From the NCBI RefSeq assembly GCF_013377905.1, contig NZ_JABKAV010000010.1, positions 36,631 through 100,630 on the forward strand: a DNA stretch of 64,000 nt. Reading direction: 5' to 3'. The translations under genes were made by a program, and so were the position numbers. Below, piece after piece: positions 42,855-51,635 of the stretch. The notes beneath the pieces were generated by a model, which was not told the DNA's origin, made no database searches, and saw only the letters and a program-made list of their open reading frames with translations. This DNA is from Hymenobacter terrestris (GTDB taxonomy: Bacteria > Bacteroidota > Bacteroidia > Cytophagales > Hymenobacteraceae). The stretch's first letter is position 1, and each line of letters opens with the position of its first letter.

Positions 42855-43011
42855 AACGCAAGTTGCGAAGAACGGTGTAGGGGCGGGGCTTGTCCCTGCG
42901 CGCCATTAAACGGTTGCTGTCGAATAAAGTCGGCACGCTCGTCCCACGATTCCGTTCCTGCGGCGGGCGGGGACAAGCCTCGCCCCTACACCGTTCTTCG
43001 CAACTTGCGTT
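42855..43011. repeat. Inverted repeat family D, copy 1
   Basis: 41-base arms at 42855-42895 and 42971-43011 with one mismatch, containing gtaggggcggggcttgtcc. The 75-base loop has no gene. Confidence 0.9.
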
Positions 43012-43069
43012 ACTTAAATGACGAGCGAAGCAGCTACAGGGGGTAAGAAGTGACGGGCCGCTAATGTAT

Positions 43070-43120
43070 AGTGCTTAGGTTGATGACCGAACAGCGCGTT
43101 CAATCATCAGCCTAAGCACT
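43070..43120. repeat. Inverted repeat downstream of hppD
   Basis: 17-base arms at 43070-43086 and 43104-43120 with one mismatch (agtgcttaggttgatga). Could end the hppD transcript. With the family D element it fills the 372-base gap between phosphoglucomutase and hppD; no gene is seen there. Confidence 0.65.
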
Positions 43121-43146
43121 GCGCACTAACGACTAGGCGCTAAACC

Positions 43147-44280
43147 TTACAGGTTGCCCCGCAGGCCCTGCTCGCGCTCAATGGCCTCAAACAAAGCCTT
43201 GAAGTTGCCTTTGCCGAAGCTCTTGGCTCCTTTGCGCTGGATGATTTCGTAGAACACGGTGGGCCGGTCCTCCACCGGTTTGGTGAAAATCTGGAGCAGG
43301 TAGCCCTCCTCGTCGCGGTCGATGAGCAGGTTCAGGGCGCGGACGCTTTCGAGGTCCTCGTCGATGTGGCCCACGCGCTCCAGCAGGTCGTCGTAGTAGG
43401 TGGCGGGCACGTTGAGGAACTCCACACCGCGGCGGCGAAGCTCCGTTACCGTCGTGCGGATGTCGTCGGTGAGCAGGGCCATGTGCTGCACGCCGGGGCC
43501 GTGGTAAAAGTCAAGGTACTCTTCAATCTGGCTCTTTTTCTTGCCTTCGGCGGGCTCGTTGATGGGGAATTTTACGAAGCCGTTACCGTTGCTGACCACC
43601 TTGCTCATCAGAGCCGAATACTCGGTCGAAATATCGTCATCATCAAACGTGATGAGCAGCTTGAAGCCCAATACATCCTCGTAGAACTTCACCCACTGGT
43701 TCATTTCGCCCCAGCCCACGTTGCCCACGCAATGGTCGACTACCTGCAGGCCCACCGGGTTGCCCTGGGGCACGTTGCTGGTGCGCGCCACGAAGCCCGG
43801 CAGAAACGGCCCGGTATAGTTGCTGCGCTCCACGAAGGTGTGGATGGTTTCGCCATAGGTATAGATGCCGGCCAGCGTGACTGAGCCGTTTTCATCCTCA
43901 ATGGTATAGGGCTCGAAAGCCACTTTAGCACCGCGCTTGGTGGTTTCCTCAAACGATTTGCGGGCGTCGTCCACCCACAGGGCCATCACCTTCACGCCGT
44001 CGCCGTGCTGGGCTACGTGGCGCGTAATGTCGGAATCGGGAAGGAGGGAAGTGGTGAGCACCAGCCGGATTTTGTTCTGCTGCAGCACGTAACTGGCCCG
44101 GTCGCGCACGCCGGTTTCGGGACCGGCATAGGCCACTAGCTCGAAGCCGAATGCAGCCTGGTAGAAGTAGGCCGACTGCTTGGCGTTGCCGACGTAGAAT
44201 TCGAGGTAATCGGTGCCGTTGAGGGGCAGGAAATCTTCGGCCGGATGGGCCAGTACGGCCGGGGAAGTCATGGTTTGCAT
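43147..44280 (-). CDS. hppD: 4-Hydroxyphenylpyruvate dioxygenase
   Basis: 377 residues. Converts 4-hydroxyphenylpyruvate to homogentisate in tyrosine breakdown. Two vicinal-oxygen-chelate domains. Iron ligands H183 (VVDHCVGNV), H266 (GVQHMALL) and E345 (FYEIIQRKG) are all present. No other tyrosine-degradation genes are adjacent. Confidence 0.95.
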   Translation of the reverse strand: MQTMTSPAVLAHPAEDFLPLNGTDYLEFYVGNAKQSAYFYQAAFGFELVAYAGPETGVRDRASYVLQQNKIRLVLTTSLLPDSDITRHVAQHGDGVKVMALWVDDARKSFEETTKRGAKVAFEPYTIEDENGSVTLAGIYTYGETIHTFVERSNYTGPFLPGFVARTSNVPQGNPVGLQVVDHCVGNVGWGEMNQWVKFYEDVLGFKLLITFDDDDISTEYSALMSKVVSNGNGFVKFPINEPAEGKKKSQIEEYLDFYHGPGVQHMALLTDDIRTTVTELRRRGVEFLNVPATYYDDLLERVGHIDEDLESVRALNLLIDRDEEGYLLQIFTKPVEDRPTVFYEIIQRKGAKSFGKGNFKALFEAIEREQGLRGNL

Positions 44281-44470
44281 AGAAGGATGGCTTACGTGAG
44301 CGGGGAATTAGTTGGGTTGGGTAAAAATACGGGTTTTTAACTTCCGGTTTTTGCTGTGTGGCTTTTTGCTGCCGGTTTGAGGCATATCAGGGAGAGCCCG
44401 CGGAAGCCTAAAAGAGCTTGCTAAAATCCATAAACAAACGGGCATCAACTGAAAACCAAACCTCAGTTCT

Positions 44471-44478
44471 TACCTTTG
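44471..44478 (+). promoter_or_regulatory. -7 element upstream of 44505 gene
   Basis: TACCTTTG, 26 bases before the ATG at 44505. It lies inside the longer in-frame ORF from 44418, which argues for the shorter start. Confidence 0.55.
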
Positions 44479-44504
44479 CCAACGAACCTATTGCCATTCG
44501 ACCT

Positions 44505-44891
44505 ATGAATTCGGAAGAGTTGAACAAAGCCCTCGTGGCCCTTATCGATAAGAAAGCCGAGCTGCAGAAACTCACCTACGATGATGCCCGCTACGACGAC
44601 ATCGAGGAGGAACTTCATGACCTGGAGGACGACTTCAACGAGGAGTATGGCCCGTTTCTGGAAGCCGCCCTCGAGAAAGTGCATGACGAGCTTAGCTCCG
44701 ACACCGATGTGCTGTTGCCCACGGCCTACCTGCCCGTCGGCACCAGTACCAAACCCACTCCCAAGGAGGGCGTCTGGATTGATTCGGAGAAATATTCGGG
44801 CAAGGAAGCCCGCCTGACGCTGGTGCCCAACCCCGTCCGCCTCGTGCTCACGGTAGGCAAAGCCGTGCAAGAGGACGTGTGGAAAGCGTAA
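44505..44891 (+). CDS. Hypothetical acidic protein
   Basis: 128 residues. Acidic helical N-terminal half (EELNKALVALIDKKAELQKL; DDIEEELHDLEDDFNEEYG) and a beta-rich second half with VLLPTAYLP and LVPNPVRLVLTVG. No signal peptide. Family not recognised. A strong hairpin terminator follows. Confidence 0.65.
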   Translation: MNSEELNKALVALIDKKAELQKLTYDDARYDDIEEELHDLEDDFNEEYGPFLEAALEKVHDELSSDTDVLLPTAYLPVGTSTKPTPKEGVWIDSEKYSGKEARLTLVPNPVRLVLTVGKAVQEDVWKA

Positions 44892-44902
44892 ACTCCACCG
44901 AG

Positions 44903-44986
44903 TAAAAGGTTAACGAGCAAAAGCGAAACGGGAGCAAGCGGCCAAGGTCGTTGGTTCCCGTTTTATTTTTGCTCGTTAACCTTTTA
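44903..44986. terminator. Hairpin between 44505 gene and DUF952 gene
   Basis: 31-base arms at 44903-44933 and 44956-44986 with few mismatches; T-rich stretch in the right arm. Ends 10 bases before the DUF952 start. Confidence 0.75.
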
Positions 44987-44996
44987 GTTTGAAACT

Positions 44997-45350
44997 ATGC
45001 TCTACCGCATCAGCCAGCCCGACGATTGGCAACGGGCGCAACAGAACGGCTTTTTTGCCAGCCCCGACCTGGTGGCCGAAGGATTCATACATGCCTCGGA
45101 GCTGGCGCAGGTACTGGAAACGGCCCGGCTTTACTACGCCGATAGCCCCGGGGCGCTGCTGCTGGAAATAGACGAAGTGGCTCTGCTGGCCACCGGGGTG
45201 CGGGTGGAGCGCGAGTGGGCTGCGGGGCGGCAGGCATGGTTTCCGCACGTGTTCGGGCCGGTGCCGTTGGCAGCCGTGCGCCGGGTGTGGCAACTGCCGG
45301 TAGCCGCCGATGGGAGTGCCGCGCTGCCGCCGGAACTGGTGGAACAGTAA
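44997..45350 (+). CDS. DUF952 family protein
   Basis: 117 residues matching the whole DUF952 domain: LYRISQPDDWQRAQQNGFF, EGFIHASELAQVLETARLYY, and WFPHVFGPVPLAAVRRVWQL. The family resembles glutathione-S-transferase-like or ADP-ribosyl-type small folds, but its function is unknown. Confidence 0.85.
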   Translation: MLYRISQPDDWQRAQQNGFFASPDLVAEGFIHASELAQVLETARLYYADSPGALLLEIDEVALLATGVRVEREWAAGRQAWFPHVFGPVPLAAVRRVWQLPVAADGSAALPPELVEQ

Positions 45351-45461
45351 GGATCTGAAAGAAAGGATAAAAGCGTTATTATTATTGCGCAAACCCACTA
45401 TATAGCGCCGGGACGGTAAGACCACACTGGTATTTATCTGCCGATTCTAAAGTGCCGTTTT

Positions 45462-46271
45462 ATGTCCTCAACAACTACTGTTTCGCCTTTGCTGCGCCGG
45501 CTGCCGGGCGGTTGTTCGGCACTGCTATTGGGGGCTTTGCTGACGGCTTGCGCATCCAGCCAAACACTGAGTATTGTGCCGGCCGGTTGGGGGAGATTCC
45601 CGGTCACAAGCCTGATCAGCCACCCCGACAGCGTGTACGTGCGCTTCCATTTCGTGCGGGCCGACCCGAAAGAGCTGGTTTTTGAGGCCGAGTTCAGCAA
45701 CGCTGCCAACCACCCGGTTACTATTGACCCAGCCAGTTTCTACTTCCTGCCATTGCCCGACAGCGCGGCCAAACCTGCCGCCGTTGCGGCCGCTTCCCCG
45801 GTTTCTGCGGCGAGCCGCCGGCTGGCTTTCAACCCCGAAATGCGGCTGGACTCGCTGGCCCACCGCCGCGACGAGCTGGCCGATAAGGCAAGCCGCGTTA
45901 GTCTGGTAGAGGTGCTGCTGCTGGTGGCCAGTACGGCCGAAAATGTGGCCAGCGTCAACAGGCGCGAAACGCCTATTGAAAGAACCAGCCGGCAGGTGCG
46001 GCAGCAGGGCGGCCAGGTGTTTTTTGAGGTGCAGCGGGTCGTGCGGGCCGCGCAGGCTCAGCAGCTGCACACCACCGTTGCGGAACAGTCCGTGAGCAGC
46101 CTGCGTCGCGCCACCCTGCAGACTGGCGACCGAGCCGTGGGCCTCGTGTACTTCCCCCGCCTCGATGCGGCCCGGCAGCTACGGTTCGTGCTGGCCTTCG
46201 ACGAGCAGCCGGTTTCGTTCGATTTCACGCAGGAAACCCGAAAGCTGAACGGGAAACAAGCAAACCCCTGA
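45462..46271 (+). CDS. Hypothetical lipoprotein
   Basis: 269 residues. Lipoprotein signal with lipobox LLTAC, then a beta-rich domain (VYVRFHFVRADPKELVFEAE; HPVTIDPASFYFLPLP) that resembles Ig-like domains, a helical middle, and a C-terminal strand block (RAVGLVYFPRLDAARQLRFV). Family unknown. A terminator follows. Confidence 0.65.
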   Translation: MSSTTTVSPLLRRLPGGCSALLLGALLTACASSQTLSIVPAGWGRFPVTSLISHPDSVYVRFHFVRADPKELVFEAEFSNAANHPVTIDPASFYFLPLPDSAAKPAAVAAASPVSAASRRLAFNPEMRLDSLAHRRDELADKASRVSLVEVLLLVASTAENVASVNRRETPIERTSRQVRQQGGQVFFEVQRVVRAAQAQQLHTTVAEQSVSSLRRATLQTGDRAVGLVYFPRLDAARQLRFVLAFDEQPVSFDFTQETRKLNGKQANP

Positions 46272-46278
46272 ACGTACA

Positions 46279-46314
46279 GCGGCCCGCCCGAACAGCTTGG
46301 TTCGGGCGGGCCGC
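46279..46314. terminator. Terminator between convergent genes
   Basis: Perfect 14-bp stem (46279-46292 with 46301-46314), 8-base loop, GC-rich, no long T run; serves the lipoprotein gene and possibly the ABC-F gene. Confidence 0.75.
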
Positions 46315-46337
46315 GTCGGGCATATAGCACGCGTGAG

Positions 46338-48260
46338 CTATACCAGCTCGGCTAGCTCCAACCAGCGGAGCTCTTTGGTTTCCAGCTCCTGGGTGAGGGT
46401 CCCGAGGCGGGCGCCCCAGGCCGCAAACTCGTCGGCGCTGCCGCTGCCGCCGTTCAGCTTGCCGGTTACCTGCTGCTTCTCGGCTTCGAGGGCCGCCATG
46501 TCCTTTTCGAGCTGCTCGTACTCGCGTTTTTCGGCGTAGGAGGCGCGGCGTTTGGGGGCGGCAGCCGGCGCAGACGCTGCGACTGGCGCGGGCTTGGCGG
46601 CTTCAATTTTAGCCTCAGCGCGGGCGGTTTTAGCGGCTTTTTCTTCCTCTATCAACGCGGCTTCGGTTTCGCGCTCGGCCAGGTACTCGCGGTAGTCGGT
46701 GTAGTTGCCGGGGAAGTTGAGCACGGCCCCACCCGGCTCCAGCACAAACAGGTGCTCGGCCAGTTGGTCGAGGAAATACCGGTCGTGACTCACGATGAGC
46801 AGGCAGCCGCCGAAATGCAGCAGGAAGTCTTCCAGGATGTTGAGCGTGCTCAGGTCGAGGTCGTTGGTGGGCTCGTCAAGAATCAGGAAGTTGGGGTTCT
46901 TAATGAGTACGCGCAGTAGCTGCAGGCGACGCTTTTCGCCCCCGCTCAGCTTGTTTACCAGCGTGTACTGCTGGGCCGGCGGGAACAGAAACAGGCTCAG
47001 GAACTGGCTGGCCGTGAGCACGTCGCCGTTGGCCAGCTCCACTACTTCAGCCACTTCCTTCACGATGTCAATTACGCGCTGAGTGGGGTCAAACTCCAGC
47101 TCCGTCTGGGTGTAGTAGCCAAACACGGTAGTCTGGCCGACTTCAATGGTACCGGAGTCGGGCGCGAGCTTGCCCGTGAGCATGTTGAGCAGCGTGGATT
47201 TGCCCGCGCCGTTGGGGCCCACGAGGCCAATGCGGTCCTTCTTCTTGAACACGTAGCTGAAATCGTCGAGCACCACATTGTCGCCGAATGTCTTGTTCAG
47301 GTGGCTGGCTTCGATGATTTTACCGCCCTGGCGGGTGGTTTTCACGCTCAACTCCACGTTCTGCTTGCTCAGGTTGGTGCTGGCCTTTTCCTTCGTGATG
47401 TAGAAAGCGTCGATGCGGGCCTTCTGCTTGGTGCCGCGGGCCTGGGGCATGCGGCGCATCCACTCCAGCTCCTTCTTAAACAGCTGGCGGGCCTTTTCTA
47501 CCTCGGTGGCCTGGCGCATTTCGCGGTCGGCTTTTTTCTCCACGAAATAGGCGTAGTTACCCTGGTAGCGGTACATCTGACCCTTGTCGAGCTCCACGAT
47601 TTCGTTGGCCACGCTGTCCAGAAAATACCGGTCGTGGGTGACCATGAGCAGCGTGAGGCTGGGGGAGGAGAGGCGGTTTTCGAGCCACTCAATAGTGGCT
47701 AAGTCCAAGTGGTTGGTTGGTTCGTCGAGCAGCAACACATCGGGCTCCTCGATGAGCACGCGGGCCAGGGCCACGCGCTTGCGCTGCCCACCCGAAAGCT
47801 TGCTCACGTTGCGCGTCAGCAGCTCGCCCAGAATGCCGAGCCGGCTCAGAATCTGCTGTACCTGCGCCTCATAGTCCCAGGCCTGCAGCGAATCCATGCG
47901 CTCGAGCACCCGCTGGAGGTCGTCGGCTTTGTGGTCGGGGTCGTTTACCACATGCTCGTATTCCTTGATGGCCTTGAGCGTGTCGTTCTGGCTGGCGAAG
48001 ATGGTCTCTTCCACCGTCATCGTTTCATCGAATACCGGCTGCTGGCCCAGGTAAGTTACCCGGATGCCCTTGCGTACGCTCACCAGGCCGGTGTCGGGGA
48101 TTTCGAGGCCCGCCAGAATGCGCATCAGGGTGGTTTTGCCGGTACCGTTGATGCCCACAAAGGCCACCCGCTGGCCCTGGAGCAATCCGAAGTTCAGGTC
48201 TTTAAACAGCCAACGGTCGGCGTAATTTTTGGAAAGATTTTCCGCGGAAAGAAGATTCAT
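46338..48260 (-). CDS. ABC-F family ATPase (Uup-like)
   Basis: 640 residues with two ATP-binding cassettes and no membrane segment. Walker A sites GINGTGKTT and GPNGAGKST, signatures LSGGQRKR and LSGGEKRR, Walker B LLLDEPTNHLDL and LILDEPTNDLDL. A coiled-coil C-terminal domain (EKREYEQLEKDMAALEAEKQ) is like Uup. ABC-F proteins act on ribosomes or on branched DNA. The ATG at 48260 is supported by TACCTTTG ending four bases upstream, which rules out the longer ORF and suggests a leaderless mRNA. Confidence 0.88.
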   Translation of the reverse strand: MNLLSAENLSKNYADRWLFKDLNFGLLQGQRVAFVGINGTGKTTLMRILAGLEIPDTGLVSVRKGIRVTYLGQQPVFDETMTVEETIFASQNDTLKAIKEYEHVVNDPDHKADDLQRVLERMDSLQAWDYEAQVQQILSRLGILGELLTRNVSKLSGGQRKRVALARVLIEEPDVLLLDEPTNHLDLATIEWLENRLSSPSLTLLMVTHDRYFLDSVANEIVELDKGQMYRYQGNYAYFVEKKADREMRQATEVEKARQLFKKELEWMRRMPQARGTKQKARIDAFYITKEKASTNLSKQNVELSVKTTRQGGKIIEASHLNKTFGDNVVLDDFSYVFKKKDRIGLVGPNGAGKSTLLNMLTGKLAPDSGTIEVGQTTVFGYYTQTELEFDPTQRVIDIVKEVAEVVELANGDVLTASQFLSLFLFPPAQQYTLVNKLSGGEKRRLQLLRVLIKNPNFLILDEPTNDLDLSTLNILEDFLLHFGGCLLIVSHDRYFLDQLAEHLFVLEPGGAVLNFPGNYTDYREYLAERETEAALIEEEKAAKTARAEAKIEAAKPAPVAASAPAAAPKRRASYAEKREYEQLEKDMAALEAEKQQVTGKLNGGSGSADEFAAWGARLGTLTQELETKELRWLELAELV

Positions 48261-48264
48261 GCCG

Positions 48265-48272
48265 CAAAGGTA
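48265..48272 (-). promoter_or_regulatory. -7 element of the ABC-F gene, leaderless layout
   Basis: TACCTTTG on the minus strand, four bases before the ATG. Confidence 0.6.
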
Positions 48273-48330
48273 CGGCGGTGAATCGGGTGATGGGGTAATG
48301 AAGTAAAGAGAAGGTGAGGGAAAAAGAACT

Positions 48331-48440
48331 GTCATGCTGAGCGAAGCCGGAGACGACGTCGCAGCATCTCTACCGCAATAGTAAAATTGGGGTCAGGATT
48401 GGCATTGCAGTAGAGATGCTTCGGCTGAGCTCAACATGAC
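48331..48440. repeat. Inverted repeat family A, copy 3 (degenerate)
   Basis: Begins gtcatgctgagcgaagcc and ends with its complement. The left arm has an extra ggagacgacgtc block, and the loop is A/T-rich. Confidence 0.75.
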
Positions 48441-48486
48441 GTTCTCCCTACCTTTGTCCTTCCCATCACCTCATTCGTCGTCACAT

Positions 48487-50151
48487 ATGCCTTTCCCCAT
48501 GACTTCGCGCCGCTGGCTGTGGCTGTTTCTGCTGGTGCTGGGCGGGGCCTTTTGCTGGCAGCTGGGCAGCTGGGGGCCGTTGGACAGCAGCGAGGCCCGC
48601 TACGCCGAAATCGGCCGCGAAATGCTGACGGGCGGCGACTGGCTGCACCCGCGGCTTTTGGGCATTCAGCACTTTCATAAGCCGCCGCTCACGTACTGGC
48701 TCACGGCGGCAGGCCTAGGGCTGTTTGGCGTGAATACGGTGGGTGTGCGGCTGCTGCCGGTGCTGGCGGTACTGCTGCAAGTGGGGCTGGTGTACGCGCT
48801 GGGCCTGCTGCTGTTTGGCAACGACCGGGCCCGGGCGCTGGCCGCGGCCGTCATCTACGGCACGCTGCCGGTCGTGCTCATTTCGGCCCTCAACGTCACG
48901 ACCGATGTGTACCTGGCCACCCTGGAGCTGGCCGCCGCCTACGGCATTCTACGCTACTACCACGACGGCGGCCGACGCTGGCTGTACCTGTTCTGGCTGG
49001 GGCTGGGTCTGGCATTTCTAACCAAGGGCCCGGTAGGCTTCGTGCTGCCGCTGATGGCCGTGGCGGGCGCCTACTTCCGGGTGCCGGCCGCCGAACGGAC
49101 GGGACCAGCGCGGCGGCCGTTCACGGTGCATCATGTGCTAGGGCTGGGGCTGTTTTTGGTGGTGGGCCTGAGCTGGTACGGCTATCTGGTGGCCGAAAAC
49201 CCGGCTTTCGTGCGCTACTTCTTGTATGAGCACACGGTGGAGCGCTTCGCCAGCGCAGATACCTTCAACCGTAGCAAACCCTGGTGGTTTTACCTACTGC
49301 TGGCTCCGGCTGTTAGTTTGCCCTGGGCGGTGGCGCTGGTGGTACGGGCTGCGCGCACACCATGGGCCACGGTGCCGCGCCAGTGGCGCAACGTGCTTAT
49401 TTTCTGGGTGCTGGTGCCGCTGCTGTTCTTTTCGCTCTCCAGCTCCAAACTGCTGTTTTACGTGCTGCCCATTTTTCCGGGCGTGGCGTTGCTGACTACT
49501 TATTACTTGGGTCGCTGCACCGAGGCCATGCTCCACCGCTGGTACGTGGGCATTCTGGCCTTCTTCGGGTTGTTGCTGGGGGCATTATGCGTGTTGCCGA
49601 TTTTTGCAGCTGTATTCGAGCTAGGGCTGGAGTTGCGCCCGCTTACCTCGCTCTGGCCAGCTGTTGGTGTAGTTGTGCTGGTGCTCACGCTTAGTATGTG
49701 GGACCAGGTGCGCATTGCGCCCCGGCTGCTGGCTGGCACGGTCATTTTTACGGTCTTTCTGCTGCTGTCGGCCAAGCCTATTATGCAGCAGAACGAGCTG
49801 ACCTTCAACGGTAGCCGCCCGCTGGCCGAGTTCATCACCCAACAAGGTCTGCAAACCCGCCCGATAGTGGTGTACAACCAGTTAATGCCCTCTTTGGCTT
49901 TCGAGTTGGGCACGCTGCCGGTGTTTCTCCACGACGGCAACATTAATCTCGACCGCGAAACCAAGTTCGAGCCCGGCACCAGCTGGCACCGCTACCTGCT
50001 TTACTTCGACCAGTCAGAAGCCGAACTCCACTGGCTGCTCGCCAGCAAACCGGTGCTGCTCATAAAAGGCGAGCTGAGACCCGAGCGCAACTGGCTACTG
50101 CAAAGCTTTACCCATCAGGAAAAGCTGGGCGAGTGGACGGTATATTGGTGA
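48487..50151 (+). CDS. ArnT/GT39-like membrane glycosyltransferase
   Basis: 554 residues, about 11 membrane helices. First periplasmic loop has the GT-C acidic pair motif LGSWGPLDSSEARYAEIGRE, followed by FHKPPLTYWLTA, as in ArnT-type glycosyltransferases using polyprenyl-phosphate sugars. YLTKGPVGF-like FLTKGPVGFVLPL is also present. TACCTTTG at 48449-48456 argues against the longer ORF; ATG 48487 or 48499 is the start. Acceptor (lipid A, protein or glycan) unknown. Confidence 0.82.
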   Translation: MPFPMTSRRWLWLFLLVLGGAFCWQLGSWGPLDSSEARYAEIGREMLTGGDWLHPRLLGIQHFHKPPLTYWLTAAGLGLFGVNTVGVRLLPVLAVLLQVGLVYALGLLLFGNDRARALAAAVIYGTLPVVLISALNVTTDVYLATLELAAAYGILRYYHDGGRRWLYLFWLGLGLAFLTKGPVGFVLPLMAVAGAYFRVPAAERTGPARRPFTVHHVLGLGLFLVVGLSWYGYLVAENPAFVRYFLYEHTVERFASADTFNRSKPWWFYLLLAPAVSLPWAVALVVRAARTPWATVPRQWRNVLIFWVLVPLLFFSLSSSKLLFYVLPIFPGVALLTTYYLGRCTEAMLHRWYVGILAFFGLLLGALCVLPIFAAVFELGLELRPLTSLWPAVGVVVLVLTLSMWDQVRIAPRLLAGTVIFTVFLLLSAKPIMQQNELTFNGSRPLAEFITQQGLQTRPIVVYNQLMPSLAFELGTLPVFLHDGNINLDRETKFEPGTSWHRYLLYFDQSEAELHWLLASKPVLLIKGELRPERNWLLQSFTHQEKLGEWTVYW

Positions 50152-50160
50152 GAATAGAAC

Positions 50161-50282
50161 TGAACGAGGTAGGAGCGGGGCTTGTCCCCGCCCGCCGCGG
50201 GGACGGGTGCCGTGCCCATCACCGATAGCACGGCAACCGTTCCCGCGGCGGGCGGGGGCAAGCCCCGTTCCTACGTCGTTCA
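50161..50282. repeat. Inverted repeat family D, copy 2
   Basis: 40-base arms at 50161-50200 and 50243-50282 with few mismatches, around gtaggagcggggcttgtccc. Fills the gap between the glycosyltransferase and lysA. Confidence 0.9.
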
Positions 50283-50283
50283 T

Positions 50284-51432
50284 TTACTGCCCGCTGTACA
50301 CTGCCGCTGCCTTTTCGCGCAGGTTGTAGCTTGATGACATGACCTCGCCATAGGCGCCGGCCGAGCGGATGGCCAGTAGGTCGTGGCGCTGGGTTTCGGG
50401 CAGCAGGCGGGCCCGTCCGAACGTGTCGGTCGATTCGCAGATGGGCCCCACCACATCGTAGGCTAGCTCGGGCAGCTGGCTGCTGAGGTTTTCGATGTGG
50501 TGGTGGCTGCCGTAAAGGGCCGGGCGCATCAGTTCAGTCATGCCCGCGTCGAGAATAGCGAAACGCGTGTGCTGGCTTTCCTTCACATAAAGCACCCGGC
50601 TGAGCAGCGTGCCGCACTGCGCGACCACCGAGCGGCCCAGCTCCACGTGTATCTGCTGGCCTGGCCGCCGCTGCAGGTGCTGCTCAAACATGCCGAAATA
50701 CGTCTGAAAATCAGGAATCGGGTACTCGTTGGGTTGCTCGTAGCTGATGCCCAGGCCGCCGCCCACGTTGAGGTGGGGCAGGCGGTGGCCGCGGTCTTCG
50801 AGCCAGGTCTGCAGGTCGTTGAGCTTGCGGCTGAGGGCGGCAAATACGCTCATTTCCGTTATCTGCGAGCCGATGTGGGCGTGCAGGCCCAGCAGCTCCA
50901 CATTAGGCAGCTGCTCCAGCTGCTCCAGCACGCCGGCCAAATCGGGCAGACTGATACCGAATTTGTTGGCATCGAGACCCGTCGTGATGTGGGGGTGCGT
51001 GTAGGCATCCACGTTGGGGTTGATGCGCAACGCCACCCGGGCCCGGCGGCCCTGGGCGCGGGCCAGCTCATCGAGCACCCGCAGCTCGGGCACCGACTCG
51101 GCATTAAAGCAGAAAATATCGGCCTCCAGGGCCAGGTTTATCTCAGTGTCTGACTTGCCCACGCCCGCAAACACTACGTCATCAGCCCCGAAACCGGCCT
51201 CCAGGGCCCGCGCCACCTCGCCGCCGCTCACGCAATCGGCACCCAGCCCGGCCTGCCGGATGCGTTCCAGCACGGGCAGGTTGGTGTTGGCTTTAAGAGC
51301 ATAATGCACCCGGAAATTGCCCGGCCGAGCGGCGGCCGTCAGGGCCGCCAGCGTCTGGTCGAGCAGGCCGAGGTCGTAATAGTAAAAAGGAGTAGGCTGA
51401 TTCAGAAACTCAGCTGGAAGCTGGAAAGGCAT
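50284..51432 (-). CDS. lysA: Diaminopimelate decarboxylase
   Basis: 382 residues. PLP enzyme of fold type III, last step of lysine synthesis. PLP Lys47 in VHYALKANTNLPVL; GADCVSGGEVARAL; HAHIGSQI; GGGLGISYE; LPETQRHD and SAGAYGEVMSSSYNLR at the active-site end. CESTD in GPICESTDTFGRARLL is the conserved Cys-Glu motif. Downstream of lysC on the same strand, separated by a family A repeat. Confidence 0.95.
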   Translation of the reverse strand: MPFQLPAEFLNQPTPFYYYDLGLLDQTLAALTAAARPGNFRVHYALKANTNLPVLERIRQAGLGADCVSGGEVARALEAGFGADDVVFAGVGKSDTEINLALEADIFCFNAESVPELRVLDELARAQGRRARVALRINPNVDAYTHPHITTGLDANKFGISLPDLAGVLEQLEQLPNVELLGLHAHIGSQITEMSVFAALSRKLNDLQTWLEDRGHRLPHLNVGGGLGISYEQPNEYPIPDFQTYFGMFEQHLQRRPGQQIHVELGRSVVAQCGTLLSRVLYVKESQHTRFAILDAGMTELMRPALYGSHHHIENLSSQLPELAYDVVGPICESTDTFGRARLLPETQRHDLLAIRSAGAYGEVMSSSYNLREKAAAVYSGQ

Positions 51433-51500
51433 GGAGTTGGATGATTAAGTTGTGATGGGCTGGGGTTGTTTGAGCAAGTGGGCGTTGGCACATGAATCCT

Positions 51501-51618
51501 GTCATGCTGAGCGAAGCAAAGCGTAGTCGAAGCATCTCTACCGCTTCGTTACAGTCATCCGGGTTACTACTACAGTAGAGATGCTTCGACTACGGCTTGC
51601 GCCTTCGCTCAGCATGAC
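51501..51618. repeat. Inverted repeat family A, copy 4
   Basis: Arms starting gtcatgctgagcgaagc pair with the end at 51618. The arms also include gaagcatctctac. Lies between lysC and lysA. Confidence 0.88.
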
Positions 51619-51635
51619 AGGAGTTTCTGTCTCCG